Of a stretch of 64,000 nt of DNA, positions 22,912 through 34,949 are shown piece by piece. Made by a program: the position numbers and the translations under genes. Source of the DNA: Stromatinia cepivora (Eukaryota; Ascomycota; Leotiomycetes; Helotiales; Sclerotiniaceae); NCBI GenBank assembly GCA_014898415.1, contig RCTD01000010.1, forward strand, positions 1,178,001-1,242,000. Reading direction: 5' to 3'. Under the pieces are notes generated by a model. It ran no database searches, was not told where the DNA came from, and was given only the letters and a program-made list of their open reading frames with translations. Position 1 is the first letter of the stretch; every line of letters starts with the position of its first letter.

Positions 22912-24658
22912 ATGGGAGTTCTCACTACAGTGTCAGTTTTGTTGTCTCAAATCGACCTTTTGATGTGTGTATATGCAATTACTGCATATACATTCAGTTT
23001 AGTCGTGTACAGACTATATTTCAGTCCTCTATCTGGCTTCCCAGGTCCCAAACTGACAGCAGCGACTGAATGGTACGTAATATATTTTCAAGTTGTGAAA
23101 GGCGGGCAGTTCTTTCGAAAACTTCCCGAATGGCATGAAAAATATGGTTTGTACCTCGATCTCACGTTTCTTCTTGTGCTAAATATAGTAAGGTCCCATT
23201 GTCCGCATAAGTCCTACCGAACTCCATATCAGCGACCCTGAATTCTATGACACAATCTACACTACCGACCAACGCGACAGACCCTACCTTCGGAACTCGC
23301 TGGCCACGGCACAGTCCTCGACTCACTCCACAACAGATCACTTCCTTCATCAACGACGACGTGCGGCTCTCAGTCCTTTATTCTCTAAACTTAACATTCA
23401 GAAATTCATTCCTCTTATACAATCTCGGGTCGATATCTTGGTTAATCGAATTAATACCGAATACAAAGGTACTGATAGAGTTCTGAATCTCGGAGATGTA
23501 TTCTCGTGCTTTACGACGGATGTAGTGATGGAATGTAGCTTTGGTACCAATTATGGATTTTGTGAAAAAGAAGGATTCACGTCGGAATTTTTGGAAGCTG
23601 TGGACGGCTTGATATCTGTCTTGCATTGGACGGAGCATTTTCCAATTTTGGCGTGGATTATGAATTTGGTTACCGCTTTGCCGTATAGCATGCTGAAGAA
23701 GATTGTGCCGAAGAAGTTGAAGCCTGTTTTAAGTTGGCTCGAGGTAATATTGATGTAGCGACGTCAAGAAGAGATTGATACTGATTTTTTAATAGGATCT
23801 TAGGGTTGAATTGAGGGCCGTGATGTATGGAACGAAGGAGAAGAATGAAACCACGAATTCGACAATATTTCACGAGATCATGAAATCGGACCTTCCTCCC
23901 GAGGAGAAAAGCGAGCATAGACTTCATCATGAAGCACAAGTGGTAGTCGGCGCTGGAAGTGAGACGACCAAATGGACGTTGACATTGGCAATGTTCTATC
24001 TCCTAGACAACCCGGAGCTTCTTTCTAAGCTACGAGCTGAGATCTTTACGGTTTTTCCAGACCCATCCTCTCCTCCTTCATTAGCAACGCTTGAGAAGTT
24101 ACCGTACTTGACCGCGGTTGGGCAGGAAGGTAATGTAACCATTGAGTTTGATAATGCCGAAAGTATTCTCTGACATAACTGAACTCAATAGCACTTCGTT
24201 TTTCCATGGGCCTACTTGGACACGCTCCTCGTCTAGCACACAAACCTCTCTCATACACAGACCCAACAACAGGACGCACTTACACCATTCCGGCCAGTAC
24301 TCCATTATCGTGCGCCACACCCATCATTCATCACAATGAATCAATCTTCCCATCCTCTCATTCTTTCATTCCTGAACGATGGCTTTCAGATCCAGTCACC
24401 GGCCTACCACCCAAGGTCAAACTTCCTTCGGGAGAAGAAAAGCCATTAACAAAATATCTGGTCAGCTTCTTGAAAGGTAGTAGACAATGCTTAGGGATGA
24501 ATTTAGCTTATGCGGAGATGTATCTTGCACTTGCGAGTTTTGTAAGAAAATGTGAATTCGAGTTGTGGGAAACTACACATGAAGCGGTGGAACCGTGGGC
24601 TGAACATAATGTTGTAGTTCCTAAACCGGGCACTGGAGTCAGAGTCAAAGTTCTCTGA
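22912..24658 (+). CDS. Cytochrome P450 (trichodiene-oxygenase/CYP58-like group)
   Basis: Four exons in phase: 22912-23146, 23193-23743, 23796-24129 and 24192-24658, with introns of 46, 52 and 62 bp, giving 528 residues. A membrane anchor (residues 8-40) is followed by the [10 protein letters not shown] hinge. The I-helix is [11 protein letters not shown], the K-helix ExxR motif (EALR) is created by the third splice, FIPERW is the PERF motif, and [15 protein letters not shown] is the heme loop with the axial Cys. The sequence style ([23 protein letters not shown] and the long [13 protein letters not shown] block) matches the fungal group that contains trichodiene oxygenase; the substrate is not inferable. 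Its start is 60 bp from a divergent exon-like ORF. No terpene cyclase, PKS or NRPS is nearby. Confidence 0.92.
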
Positions 24659-25580
24659 GATGAAAGACCTAGAATGTATAATGATATATGTGTGAAGCAC
24701 TTATAGTTAGCCATCGGTTGTGGTCGCAATGGTTGGAGCTGTCTCCTACGCTGGTACCCTTTTAGGAAGACTTTCTTCAGAGCTACTATCCCAGATTTAG
24801 AAGTCTTAGATCCCGCAATGTATATCCCGACGTGTCGGATACGAATAATGAAAAGATATATTCTTATACGCTCGGATTCCTCGGTGTCCATGTGCTTCGT
24901 ATCCAGCCTTGAAGAGATTTTCTTTTTTTAGGTTCTACAGCATCGGGCTACTGTAAGTATGCCTGAAATTCAGGCTCTTTGTTTTCTCCTTGGGATGACT
25001 CGCCGTAACACTAAAGACACTTGCAGCTGAAACGATAACATTTTTCGACAACATCTTTAATGATCTCAAGTCATCCGTCTAAACAAAAGAAGCTTACCCA
25101 CTGCCCATTGCACACCTACCTCCTGTCGTCTCCACCAAATTGTCCTGCCCCAGCCTTATCCTTTGAAGCTCAAAAGAATTCGCCGAAATACCCACTATTG
25201 ATAACGTTGATAGCGTAAATGTTCACTAAACAACACCTAAACCAGAAAAAGGTTTAGACTCTAGAGCCTCAGCCGTCGATCTTCCGGGCTGAAAGTCTCG
25301 GCTCTGAAGATCCACCCCAGCTCACCATTTGCGCCTTCCATTTTCTAGCTCACCATGCGAAAATGAATCTAGAAGAAAAATATCTGTTCTGCACGGTAGC
25401 TTCGTTTGCTATGTTTTCCTGCCTGTGTCCTTGATTCTCCTTTTCCAACCCACTGTGTTTGGCTCTGCCCTCGTCGCTGTCCGTTCGCTTTTGTGTGATA
25501 CCGTCGTGTTGTCTGTTTTCTGTACATTTCCGGAAAAGAAAACGATCATTACCAAATATACAATAAAATATTCTCTTCAA
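24659..25580. other. Intergenic
   Basis: Spacer between the P450 and the WSC protein. The pyrimidine-rich tract at about 25400-25580 is probably the 5' leader of the WSC gene. No other gene is visible. Confidence 0.5.
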
Positions 25581-26200
25581 ATGGCGCACACACTCTCCTT
25601 CATAGCGATCCTTTTCGCATTCTTATCTCTCACCAACCTCGCATTCGCCCAAACCTTGACAACATCCGCTACCTCAACCTCCACAGCTACAGCAGCAATA
25701 GTGCCAAGTGCATCCTCCTACACTTACCTTGGTTGTTACAATGAGACGAGCAATACGAATAGTACCGGGGGACTAAGAGCTCTTAATGGTGGTGTTACTG
25801 AAGCTTTGGATATAATGACTGTACCACTGTGTATGGCATTTTGTAAATCAAATGGTTATGCCTATGCTGGGATTGAATATACAAGGTTCGTTCCCCCTTC
25901 ATTTTCCCTCAATTATTCACCCAAAAATCCAACTGGGAAAACAAATCTAATAATTCCAACAGAGAATGCTACTGTGCTCAGTACCTTTCCGCTCTCGCGC
26001 CCAAAGTAGATGATTCTCATTGCAACCTCCCGTGTGAAGGAAACTCGAGCCAGATATGTGGTGGTTCGTGGACGCTATCGGTGTATTTGCAAGATAATAA
26101 TAAAAAGGGAGCTGCAAGTGGCGGGAGGGCGGGGTTGGTTGGAAAACAGGAGGTTTTGGCGTTAGGGGTCGCGTTTGTGGGTTTGTTGATAATGTGTTGA
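25581..26200 (+). CDS. Secreted WSC-domain protein, probably GPI-anchored
   Basis: Exons 25581-25885 and 25963-26200 join in phase (77-bp intron, GTTCGT...CAACAG) to give 180 residues. Residues 1-24 are a signal peptide (LSFIAILFAFLSLTNLAFAQ). After a Ser/Thr-rich spacer, a complete WSC domain runs from YLGCYNE to LSVYLQ, with eight Cys in the usual order: GCY, MAFCKSNGYAYAGIEYTREC, YC, CNLPCEGN and ICGG. The tail ends in a hydrophobic stretch (EVLALGVAFVGLLIMC) with no cytoplasmic residues, as in GPI signals. WSC domains bind cell-wall glycans. An upstream in-frame extension to 25329 exists, but ATG 25581 gives the signal peptide. Confidence 0.85.
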
Positions 26201-27066
26201 GGGAGGATGATGATTGGGAGAATGGCCATGGGGATGGAAATGTGAATGAAAAGTGATTGGGTACGATGGTAATGGTACATATCAGAGTAGGAATATATAA
26301 TGTATGAATTCATGAACAGCTACTATATAGCTACTAATAAGGCTCCGTATGCAAAAGTGGGTTTGCAAGCAAACTGCCGCTATTGTGGTCGCATTCTCCC
26401 CATGAGAAGTTGTTGCATCCTGATCGTTCCAATGTTTGTATGGTTTTGTTCTGGAGCATTCGGGAGGCAGCACTTCGCGATACAGCGTCGCCAATTCCAA
26501 CGTCCTATTGAGGAAAATCTAGATTATTTGAGGAGGATGTAAAAGTTTCGATGGCTCCGTGTGTGTGAATGTTGTTGCACAAGGAAAAAACCTACCAGTT
26601 AGATTACGTAACACTCTCATTAAAATCAGGTAGTTTTCCATAACCATTATTCCTATCTGCCTGGGTAGCAGATAGTATTCTACTTGACAATATTTCCTCC
26701 CATCGTTTTCAAAATGCATGTCCAATCTCACATCAATACTTTCGAAGGGAGTCGAGCATAGACATATGCAAATGACGCTTCCTGCATTATTCTTTCATCT
26801 GTTCTGTGGACTAGATAGCACTACCAAGGTTACTCAACCTGTAGAAGCCAAGGGGATATTAAGTCGCAGTGATCAACTAGCCTCGAACATTCTGCATTAC
26901 CAACACCGGAACCACACAGTCACAACACAGTTTCCATAGATACGTGAGGAGAGTCATATCATACTCTGACTCTAGAACGAGTCAAATCGAGATGCAGTTA
27001 TTCCAAATTTGCGGGAGAGGAGCCATCTCAATATCCAGAGAAATCTCGAGCCAGCATTCAAAATCA
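26201..27066. other. Intergenic
   Basis: Roughly 870 bp with only short, unsupported ORFs and no repeat or RNA gene that I can see. Confidence 0.5.
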
Positions 27067-27424
27067 TGGCATCAATGGGGTAATTAGAGAATTCATCAAA
27101 AAATATCATCTACTAATACCCCCCGAAAGGAGTAAAACGCTTCTTTAAAGTCTCCCCATCGAAATTCTCGCTAAAATTCTATCGTATCTCTCGGAAGTCG
27201 GTGATGGAAAACCCTGGAAGGTCCTGTGCCATCTTTCTATGCCTCTTGTTTGTAAGTCTTCGGATCCATCTGGAAATTTTTGGGATTGGGACTGCGATCC
27301 GAGTGAGTTAGTAAATTTCCCATACCAATGTTCCAATCAATATGAATCTCTATGTCTCAATCTACCCATTTTTGCCTCGCGACAAAACGACTGTGAATAC
27401 TTTTCTATAACTCCTTCATACTAG
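27067..27424 (+). CDS. Short F-box-like protein (possibly a fragment)
   Basis: A 14-bp first exon (27067-27080, MASMG) joins at GTAATT...TTAAAG (70-bp intron) to 27151-27424, giving about 95 residues. The first 40 residues read GLPIEILAKILSYLSE and later MPLVCK, the classic F-box start (LP-x-EIL-x-x-IL-x-YL ... VCK) that binds Skp1. The remainder is short and shows no leucine-rich or kelch repeats, so it is either a stub of a decayed F-box gene or the first part of a longer spliced gene that I could not follow. An SCF adaptor role is inference. Confidence 0.45.
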
Positions 27425-27977
27425 GTATCCACATTATATCAGCACCAGCTAGCCCAAAAGAGTTTTAGATACCCCATCACATTCAACACCTAACGATTTA
27501 TGATACCTCCAAGCTAATGAACGTTATAAACTGTCAATTCCCATTATATTACCAACGTCTTTATCACGGATTCAAACGTTCAAGATATACACAGCTTGAT
27601 TTAGCATGTTATGAATGTGAGGTAAGCCTACTTGGGACGGAAGAGGGGTATATAGGTTCTGGGCGGGCTTTGATACTAGTGAGGAGGATGGTGGTTGAAA
27701 TTAAGTAGTGGGCGATGAGGCGTCGAGTTTTGAGATTATTGAAGGTGTTAATGAGACGACTCTCTTTGCCGTGACTTATGCCTAGACACCCTGAGATAAC
27801 GTGATATTGTCTACAATCAATCATACTGAGTTGTACGAAAAATATGCTAAATGTGCCAAATGTGCTAAATGAATTTGACTTGCGAAATGATTTTTAATCA
27901 CATTACGTATGCCCTGGAGGGTATTTATATAAACAAGGTAGGTTTCAAAGTTTATGGCAACACGAGCACATTCCACT
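27425..27977. other. Intergenic
   Basis: 550 bp. Only short ORFs without protein-like features; it may hold decayed sequence from the F-box gene. Includes the OCT1 3' flank. Confidence 0.45.
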
Positions 27978-30335
27978 CTACTCCTTCACTCCCCAGCTAC
28001 CCACGATAGCCATTGCCTTTTCGTCTCCATTCTCGACTCGCCCATCATCAAGGACGCCGGCCAAACATTTCCATGGATCTCTACCGCCACCCCATTTCAG
28101 AACTTCTTCTTTCATCTTCTCACCATTACCTCTGTGAACGCTACCACCGGCTTCCCCACCTTGGAATACCACTTGCCAAATCCTCCTAGCCAGAACTCGG
28201 TCGAAAAGGTAACTATAGTAAGTACTACCGTATCCAAATAAGTGCCCAAAGAAACCTTGCCAGCACGTTCCGGGAGGATCAACTGGGAGAGCACCATGTT
28301 TTTGCTGTAGAGAATGGTATATTTCCGTGGAGTTGAAAGATGGAGATAGCGGGAGGTCAGAATGATAAGCTAAGTCAAGCATGGAAAGAATTATCTGATT
28401 TTCTGTATCAGACCCCTCGAAACGCTTGTCTAATGCTAGTTTCTCGGCCACCATCTCATATGGTAGCTCTTGATCAGTTTCATAATGGCGCGCAAATAAA
28501 GAAAGTACAGACGGATCCGCTGCGAAGTGTTCCATAAGCACTGAAGGCAATTCTGCGAAATCTGTAGCACAACGAGTACCGGAAACATTCTGAAGCGATG
28601 TCCGCCCAAGAATTGAATGAATGGCATGACCCATTTCATGGAAAAGTGTTTGTACTTCATTGAAACTGAGAAGTGCAGGGCGGGAAGACTTTCCAGACAT
28701 TGTGACGAAATCACATATTAGAGCTATGGTTGGCAATTGTTTTAGAACTCCTGAAGATTTTGAAGTAGCCATACCATCGTTGGCAGCTTCTTCATCGGTC
28801 TTGAATAGACCATTTTGAGATAATATCGACGCTTCTTCGAGTTCTGCCGTTGTGATCTCTCGAGAACAGCGAAGCGTGAAATGCGCAGGATTTGGAGACT
28901 TTCCGGGACGAGAAAATAGATCGCAATAGAGTACAGCAACATGGCCATCGGTTTCAGAGATTACATCTAACCTTCGAACATCTGAGTTCCATGTTTCTCC
29001 CGGCATTGTCTCATGAGGAGCAAGTCTAACTCCATACAGACGTGTGAATAGCCTAGAGAGTCCTTGCATGACTGTACCAAGTGAGAAGTATGCTGAAAGA
29101 AAATCCGAATTGCGAGAGTGCGAACGAACAGAAGCCAAAATTCGTGACATGTAATAATCTTTATCCCATGGCTGTAAACCAGAGGAAGATGCATTAGGAT
29201 TCGAGAATTGAAACTTGAGGAGCTCGGAAACTTCTCCTTTAACAATCTTATTATTATCCTTTGCTAATGCCTCCAAGAACTGTGATACGGATGCTGGACT
29301 TTTGGCCATTTTGTCTCCCAAGGCTAGATGGGAGTAACTTTCGTACCTTGAGAGTTTGGCCAGCTCCGCTCTTTTGCGCATCAGTTCCTCCAGTTTATGG
29401 ATTGTATTTCTTGAGGCTGTGCGGGTGGCCATAAAAATCTCTTTTCTAACTTCTTCACTTTGAACTGTTCTAATAGCTGCTGCAGCTGCACCTCCAATGG
29501 TTGGTATTTTAGTCTGTCCCCATGTCGTATGTTCCCTCACAAGAATTGGATCCATGCCTTTCAGCTTACTACTCTCAAAGGTTAAGTAGGGTTTTGCGGG
29601 TGTCATATAATCAACGAAGTCAGGACCAATTTCACTGATTTCCTGCGAAAGAGCAACAAACTTCTCTCGCTGGGCACGAGGCAGGTCAATGGCAGATTTT
29701 GCAAAATCTTTTCTTAGAATGTCTGCGACTACCACTTCCTCCTCTGTCCATCCTGCTACAATCTCTGGCGTTCTCATGGCTACTTCGAGTTGTTTATCCA
29801 GCCCAGTAGTTGTATTTAGAATATTCATATACTCAAACATTTTTGCGTAGGCTCTTGACGCAGCTGCTTGTATAGCTGCATTCGGATGTGTGGCTCGAAC
29901 GAAATCCGACAAATCGATGACCCTACATAACAGATCACTGAGACGATCTAAGTCTCTAGCAACGTGTCTATATTCTTCGACTGTCGAAGCCTTCAGAACT
30001 TTGTCCACTATCCTTTGTGCCTTCCGCAGACTCGTGTTCGCAAATACCTCAAATCCTTGGGGGTTGACAAGGTATCGATTCTGGAAAAGTCCAACAGCTG
30101 GCCTATAGTAACTTTGCTTTGACGATTGAGAGAATTCCGTCCAGAAATTCGGGGAATCAAATATCTGCCGTAACGTTCTATCGTCATGTTTGGCGCCTGG
30201 AGCAGAATTGTCTACTGGCACAGGTCGAGGCTCGCGATATTGTGTAGAAGCAGTCGCCAGCCCTCGACTTGATTGGATCTGCCTTTTGACACACCGAGAA
30301 CATACCCACGGCCTGGGCGTAACCGCTTTCAACAT
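27978..30335 (-). CDS. OCT1: Mitochondrial intermediate peptidase (M3 metalloprotease)
   Basis: A single exon. The open frame reaches 30452, but ATG at 30335 starts MLKAVTPRPWVCSRCVKRQ, an Arg-rich amphipathic presequence, and gives 785 residues, close to the yeast enzyme. The zinc site is HEMGHAIHS with the third ligand Glu in DFAELPSVLMEHF; the surrounding FHEMGH...GRTSLQNVSGTRCATDF block is typical of Oct1 within the thimet oligopeptidase family. The enzyme acts in the matrix, removing an octapeptide from MPP-processed precursors. The C-terminal GTCWQGFFGHLFGYGSTYYSYLFDRVLA segment is also complete. It is divergent from the MICOS gene across about 225 bp. Confidence 0.96.
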   Translation of the reverse strand: MLKAVTPRPWVCSRCVKRQIQSSRGLATASTQYREPRPVPVDNSAPGAKHDDRTLRQIFDSPNFWTEFSQSSKQSYYRPAVGLFQNRYLVNPQGFEVFANTSLRKAQRIVDKVLKASTVEEYRHVARDLDRLSDLLCRVIDLSDFVRATHPNAAIQAAASRAYAKMFEYMNILNTTTGLDKQLEVAMRTPEIVAGWTEEEVVVADILRKDFAKSAIDLPRAQREKFVALSQEISEIGPDFVDYMTPAKPYLTFESSKLKGMDPILVREHTTWGQTKIPTIGGAAAAAIRTVQSEEVRKEIFMATRTASRNTIHKLEELMRKRAELAKLSRYESYSHLALGDKMAKSPASVSQFLEALAKDNNKIVKGEVSELLKFQFSNPNASSSGLQPWDKDYYMSRILASVRSHSRNSDFLSAYFSLGTVMQGLSRLFTRLYGVRLAPHETMPGETWNSDVRRLDVISETDGHVAVLYCDLFSRPGKSPNPAHFTLRCSREITTAELEEASILSQNGLFKTDEEAANDGMATSKSSGVLKQLPTIALICDFVTMSGKSSRPALLSFNEVQTLFHEMGHAIHSILGRTSLQNVSGTRCATDFAELPSVLMEHFAADPSVLSLFARHYETDQELPYEMVAEKLALDKRFEGSDTENQIILSMLDLAYHSDLPLSPSFNSTEIYHSLQQKHGALPVDPPGTCWQGFFGHLFGYGSTYYSYLFDRVLARRIWQVVFQGGEAGGSVHRGNGEKMKEEVLKWGGGRDPWKCLAGVLDDGRVENGDEKAMAIVGSWGVKE

Positions 30336-30559
30336 ACTCCAGAGCGCGTTCGTCCGAACTGCCAATGGCTTGAAAGTTGGTGGTTGACAAACGATAACAT
30401 TGGTGCGGAGAATATCTTCATAACTTATGCATGCACATATAATGAAAATCATTACGTCAGCATAATTGCATAAAAATTCATACGAACGGGCTACGAAGCT
30501 TTAACAACCGGGAACTCAACCCCAATACATTCCACTTGCACGTCCAAGTCAATTGAGCG
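30336..30559. promoter_or_regulatory. Short bidirectional promoter between OCT1 and the MICOS gene
   Basis: 224 bp separate the two chosen start codons, and both genes encode mitochondrial proteins, so shared control is plausible. I see no motif that I can name with confidence. Confidence 0.5.
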
Positions 30560-31411
30560 ATGGCCTCCAGAGTATTATTGCGGCAAGTCAGTAGTTTCAA
30601 TCCCAAGAAAGCATACTTGACTGACATTTTAAAGCGCATTGTGCCTGTAGCAACTGGCGCAGCCTTAGTCGGAATGGCTCTCTATCCCCAGAGACCATTA
30701 CATGCCGAAGCACCAGATGTACGCAGCAGCCTCTACACCTTCTGTCGTATCTTTCACTAATTCGCGCATTGTCTGTAGAGTAGAAAACCTATCTATGATG
30801 ACTCCGAGGACCTCCCTCCCTCATCCACTCCAACTATCCCATCAACTAGATCCACAAACCCCGCGTCGGAGGAAATATTGAGGAAACGTACTGGTCCAAC
30901 GCCTACCGACAGACTCGCCGTACAAATTGGAAAAGGTCGGCTATTCCTCTATGCACATGTTGTCGCGGCGGAGAACAAACTGAATTCTATGATGGACTCT
31001 GTCCTTCATCTTGAAAACAGCTTCACATCCACGATTGCATCGCTTGCACCATCCCAACAGTCTGGGGAGAAGTTAATGCCTGGGTCTATCTACGTTTTGG
31101 TTGCCGCTATGAGCGGCTCGATAATATCTCGGAACAGAAACATCATATTGAGAGCTGCAGTGCCATTCGCAGTCGGAATTGGAGCAGGATGGGCCGTCCT
31201 TCCCGTAACGATGAGAAACATTGCCAACTTGGCGTGGGAATACGAGAAAAGATTTCCAGTGATTGCGGACTCACACATTAGAACGAGGGAAAGCGTAGAG
31301 AATGCATGGAGAATGGCAAGGGTGCATTCGAAGCAGGCCGTTGCAATAGTGGATGGGAAGATCACTGAAGGGAGAGAGAAGGTTGAGGACTGGGTCAAGA
31401 AAGGAAAATAG
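30560..31411 (+). CDS. MICOS complex subunit, apolipoprotein O family (MIC26/MIC27)
   Basis: Exons 30560-30718 and 30779-31411 join in phase (60-bp intron, GTACGC...CTGTAG) to give 263 residues. The N-terminus is a mitochondrial presequence (SRVLLRQVSSFNPKK) followed by a hydrophobic stretch. The hallmark of the family is present: GSIYVLVAAMSGSIISRNRNIILRA, then PFAVGIGAGWAVLPVTMRNIANLAWEYEKRFP, i.e. two inner-membrane segments around an SRNR loop. The protein helps form crista junctions in the inner membrane and binds cardiolipin with the Mic10 subcomplex (family knowledge). Whether it is the MIC26 or MIC27 orthologue is not decided. Confidence 0.9.
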
Positions 31412-32171
31412 AGGAGTTGAAATTGTACGATTGTTTCAGATTTGAAGAAAGCGAAAACCTAAGTGACCTTGTACAAAATCCATAATAGAAGTTTGTTCTA
31501 TGCTACAGCTCAAATTTTGCTCAAGTCTCGTTCCAGAAACTCATTTCTCGAGTGAGTATCACGGAAGTCGGTCATCCTACTCGTTGCATGGTTTTGTAAA
31601 ATCACCAGCACATGAATTAGCTGAAGGTTCAAATAACTCTGATTTTGTCCAAGATTGCATGACCATGATGATCCGCGAGCAGCTTGAGTCTCAACGGAAC
31701 TCGATAAATCGGTAGTCCTGTTTCTGCTTTACTGTTTTCACTCATCACTTGGAACTGTGCTCTCCTCAAGACTCGATCTAGACTTATACCTACAGCTGAC
31801 CGAATTTTACTGCTCTTTCTATCCTAAAGTATGTCGACCTTTTGCAGAGAATGGTAGGGCCTCGGGGGTAAGCTTATTTCATAACTTGATATATGAACTG
31901 GCTGATTTAAATGGTAAGATACCTCATCGCTCTGAAAATGGGAGCTGGTATGATTCAAGAGCGCTGTACCCACGAGGTTCTCCGTACCGTTATGAGCCAT
32001 AGATTGAGCAGCATCGTCATCGTTATTTTCGTCTCAAGGAAGCTTACATAAGCTTCCCACGTGACGGTAACCGTAACCCCGCCAAAATTATCCCCGCCGA
32101 AGATGAGTCAAAAGTATCCCGTTGTTAAGTTTCCCGTTCATTATATTTTAAATATCCAACTACATCACAAC
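31412..32171. other. Intergenic
   Basis: 760 bp between the MICOS gene and TYS1, with short ORFs that lack coding character. Upstream in-frame codons of TYS1 start at 32061, but ATG 32172 is the standard start. Confidence 0.5.
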
Positions 32172-33536
32172 ATGGCTTCTGACATGAGCCCAGAGGAATC
32201 AATTACCCTCATTAAGGCAAATCTTGCTGAGGTTCTCGACGGAGATATTATTGACAATGTAATCCTCAAGGAGAAGCGTCCTCTCAAGGTCTATTGGGGA
32301 ACTGCAACGACTGGCAGACCACATTGTGGATACTTTGTGCCTATGATTAAAATAGCAGAGTTACTGAGGGCAGGTTGCACAGTCAAGGTTCTCCTCGCAG
32401 ATATCCACGGTTACCTGGATAATATGAAAGCACCTCTCGAACTCGTCGAATATCGGGCCAAGTATTACGAACGAGTAATCAAATCGGCTTTGAGAGCAGT
32501 TGGCGTGGATTTGAGTCGTTTGGAATTTGTGCTAGGGAGCTCTTACCAACTTAACAAGGAATACACAATGGACCGATTTAAGCTGGAAGGTATTACCAGA
32601 ATTAATGTCGCCCAGAAGGCTGGTGCTGAAGTCGTGAAGCAAACGGATGATCCAACACTCGGCGGTTTAATTTACCCTCTCATGCAGGCTTTGGACGAAC
32701 AATACCTCGATGTCGATGCACAGTTTGGCGGTGTTGATCAAAGGAAAATCTTCACTTTCGCAAAGGAAAACCTACCAAAGATAAATTACAAAGTCAGGGC
32801 ACATTTAATGAACACAATGGTTCCTGGTCTAGGGGAGGCTGCGAAGATGAGCTCCAGTGATGCAGACTCGAAAATTGATCTGCTAGATGGGCCAGAGGCT
32901 GTCGAGAAGAAACTGAAAAAGGCGAAGTGCGTGCCAAAGGAAGTTGAGGGCAATGGTGTCATTGCTTTCGTCGAGCATGTCATTTTCCGCGCTCTTGCTT
33001 TGAAGAATGGAGGTACTTCGAGATTTGTTGTTGAAAGGAAAGATCAAGAGCCGCTGGTCTACGAATCCGTGGAGAGATTAAAGGAAGATTACACGGCAGA
33101 CATCGTGAGTCGCCTTTTTGGCATGCTTCTTCTTGTCCAGTTACTGATCTGAACCTTAGCTCACCCCTCAACTTATCAAACATGCTCTTACAGCCCACCT
33201 TAACGATATTCTAAAACCAATTAGAGAAGAATTCACAGCATCGCCAGAGTGGCAATCAGTGGAAGTGCAAGCTTACCCACCAGAGCAAGGTTAGTTGCAT
33301 TCATTCGTGACTTTATCTCACGGTTACTCAAGCTAAAATCTATTCCAGGTCCAGTGAAGGTCAAAAAGGTCAAGAAAGAAATCGATCCAGCAAGAAAGGC
33401 TGCAGCATTGGCAGCAAAGAAAAATGTTGTCGCACAGCCGGATGGACATGTTGAAGGAAAAGATGCTCAAAAAATTACTGTTGGATCAAGCACGGAAGAA
33501 ACATTAGAGAAAATGAAGATTGCTTCAGAGTCATAA
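32172..33536 (+). CDS. TYS1: Tyrosyl-tRNA synthetase, cytoplasmic
   Basis: Three exons in phase: 32172-33104, 33160-33289 and 33349-33536, giving 416 residues. This class I synthetase charges tRNA-Tyr. The HIGH-type signature is PHCGYF (about residue 53), the KMSKS loop is KMSSSD, and the tyrosine pocket segments YGLLADIHGYLDN-like and QFGGVDQRK are intact. The C-terminus ends in a Lys/Ala-rich tail (KVKKVKKEIDPARKAAALAAKK), as in fungal cytosolic enzymes that lack the EMAPII domain. The ATG at 32061 would add 37 residues; MASDMSPEES at 32172 is preferred because it matches the family start. Confidence 0.96.
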
Positions 33537-34679
33537 ATAGAGACATAATATACCCCAAAATTGTTCGGTTGCTTCTGTAAGCACCACGTCCTCTCCCATA
33601 TTTTCTTCCATTTATTTTCGTCTGGCACTAGACGTTGCATTTCAATCACAATCATGTGTACAATATCTCACTTATATGGTGGTAAGAGCTGAAGAATGTG
33701 AGGCGACATAATCCTTTTTGACCTTTTCACAGATGGGGCATCAATCACACACCTTGTCAGCTCTAGAATTCTTTGCTGCGCCCTTTCCGTCTGGCCCTGC
33801 AATACCGATCTAACGAATAGTCTCTGCCATCTACGAAACTCTTGAAAGACCTTATCACTAGCGTCTTAACATGAGACGTCGAGGTCATGATAATATAAAA
33901 TTCAATTAATTTCTGCAGCCCCAAATGATCATTGGACTTACAAATACGGAGTGCCCCCTTACTTACTATTTTTTCTCAAGTGAGTCCCGACGATTGAGGC
34001 GCATTGATCGAACGACCTCCACACTTCACGCCTCCTCGTCTGATTTTTAGTTCCATATACTATAAGTTTTTTCAACGTCCTCCACTTTCCTATATCCATT
34101 TGGTCAAATGGAACTATAGTGTCAGAATTTTTCTTTCTTCAACTCGATCTTCAATCCATTATTCACACACCACTACTTATCGAAGTACCGGGTATAGATA
34201 ACTCAGGCAACCACTTTCGTCAAATAGTGTCAATGCCCCTAAATTTATCACCTAGGACTCCCGCCATCATTCTTACCTCGTTTTTTACTTTGAGATTCAC
34301 ACATACTCTAGTATCCAGCTGTGAACACAAATAAGCAACACATGCGTATCGTTTAATTAGGTACCCGATTTGATTCTTTCCCTATGCTGGTCTGGTCCTT
34401 CGATCTTCTAGCCATGAAGGAAGATTGAAAGAGAACGTTCTTCATGGCGCATCCATTCATGAAAAACAAATACACTGTAAGCAGAAAAAGCCCATACCTT
34501 TGAACATTTCACAGCTAACAGCATATCATGCTTGTGTTTGTAGAATCCTTTTCCAGATCGGCCACGGTATAAATGAAGATAACAAGCCACTGGTCCAATT
34601 TCGCCCTCGACAAAAGATATGTCTACAAATGGGATACATAAACACTCCGATGGCCAATGTACTGAAAGTCCCCGTTTAG
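33537..34679. other. Gene-poor interval
   Basis: About 1.1 kb. Part of it (about 34410-34680, minus strand) may hold out-of-frame remains of the decayed coding region next to it. Nothing else is recognised. Confidence 0.4.
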
Positions 34680-34949
34680 TCATTCCTCCACTAAGTGAAC
34701 TTTCAACTGATACAATGCTCCCACATCGATTACTTTGACATAGCCAATCCCCGGAACCTTGCTATCATTCGTGGCAGAATTCTTGCCTGGCGAAGCAGAT
34801 TTCTGGTGATCTTGTGCAATGTAGAAGATTTGGACTTCAACATTCTTGCATAGTTGTTCTCAGATGCGGTATGTCTGGAGGCAAACCGTGTTTGCGTGGG
34901 TATGCTGATAGCAGATCATGAATTGGCTCAAGGACCAGGTCCCATCTAT
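34680..34949 (-). pseudogene. Decayed coding remnant, unknown protein
   Basis: One frame reads as protein for about 88 codons (GTWSLSQFMICYQHTHANTVCLQTYRI, then EQLCKNVEVQIFYIAQDHQK and VPGIGYVKVIDVGALYQLKVHLVEE), interrupted by a single TGA at 34862-34860 exactly where an Arg CGA would fit. It lies just downstream of an orphan membrane protein on the same strand and could be its lost last exon. The family is unknown. Confidence 0.35.

Noticed and set aside
6487..24658. A secondary-metabolite cluster built on the two P450s and the transporters
   Set aside because: The P450s lie about 15 kb apart with REV1 between them, both transporters are broken, and no PKS, NRPS, terpene cyclase or prenyltransferase is present.
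30336..30452. N-terminal extension of OCT1 to ATG 30452
   Set aside because: It would place 39 non-basic residues before a good mitochondrial presequence; ATG 30335 fits the family.
31500..32002. Two short ORFs upstream of TYS1
   Set aside because: No homology-like motifs and no splice sites that join them. They look like chance ORFs in a promoter region.
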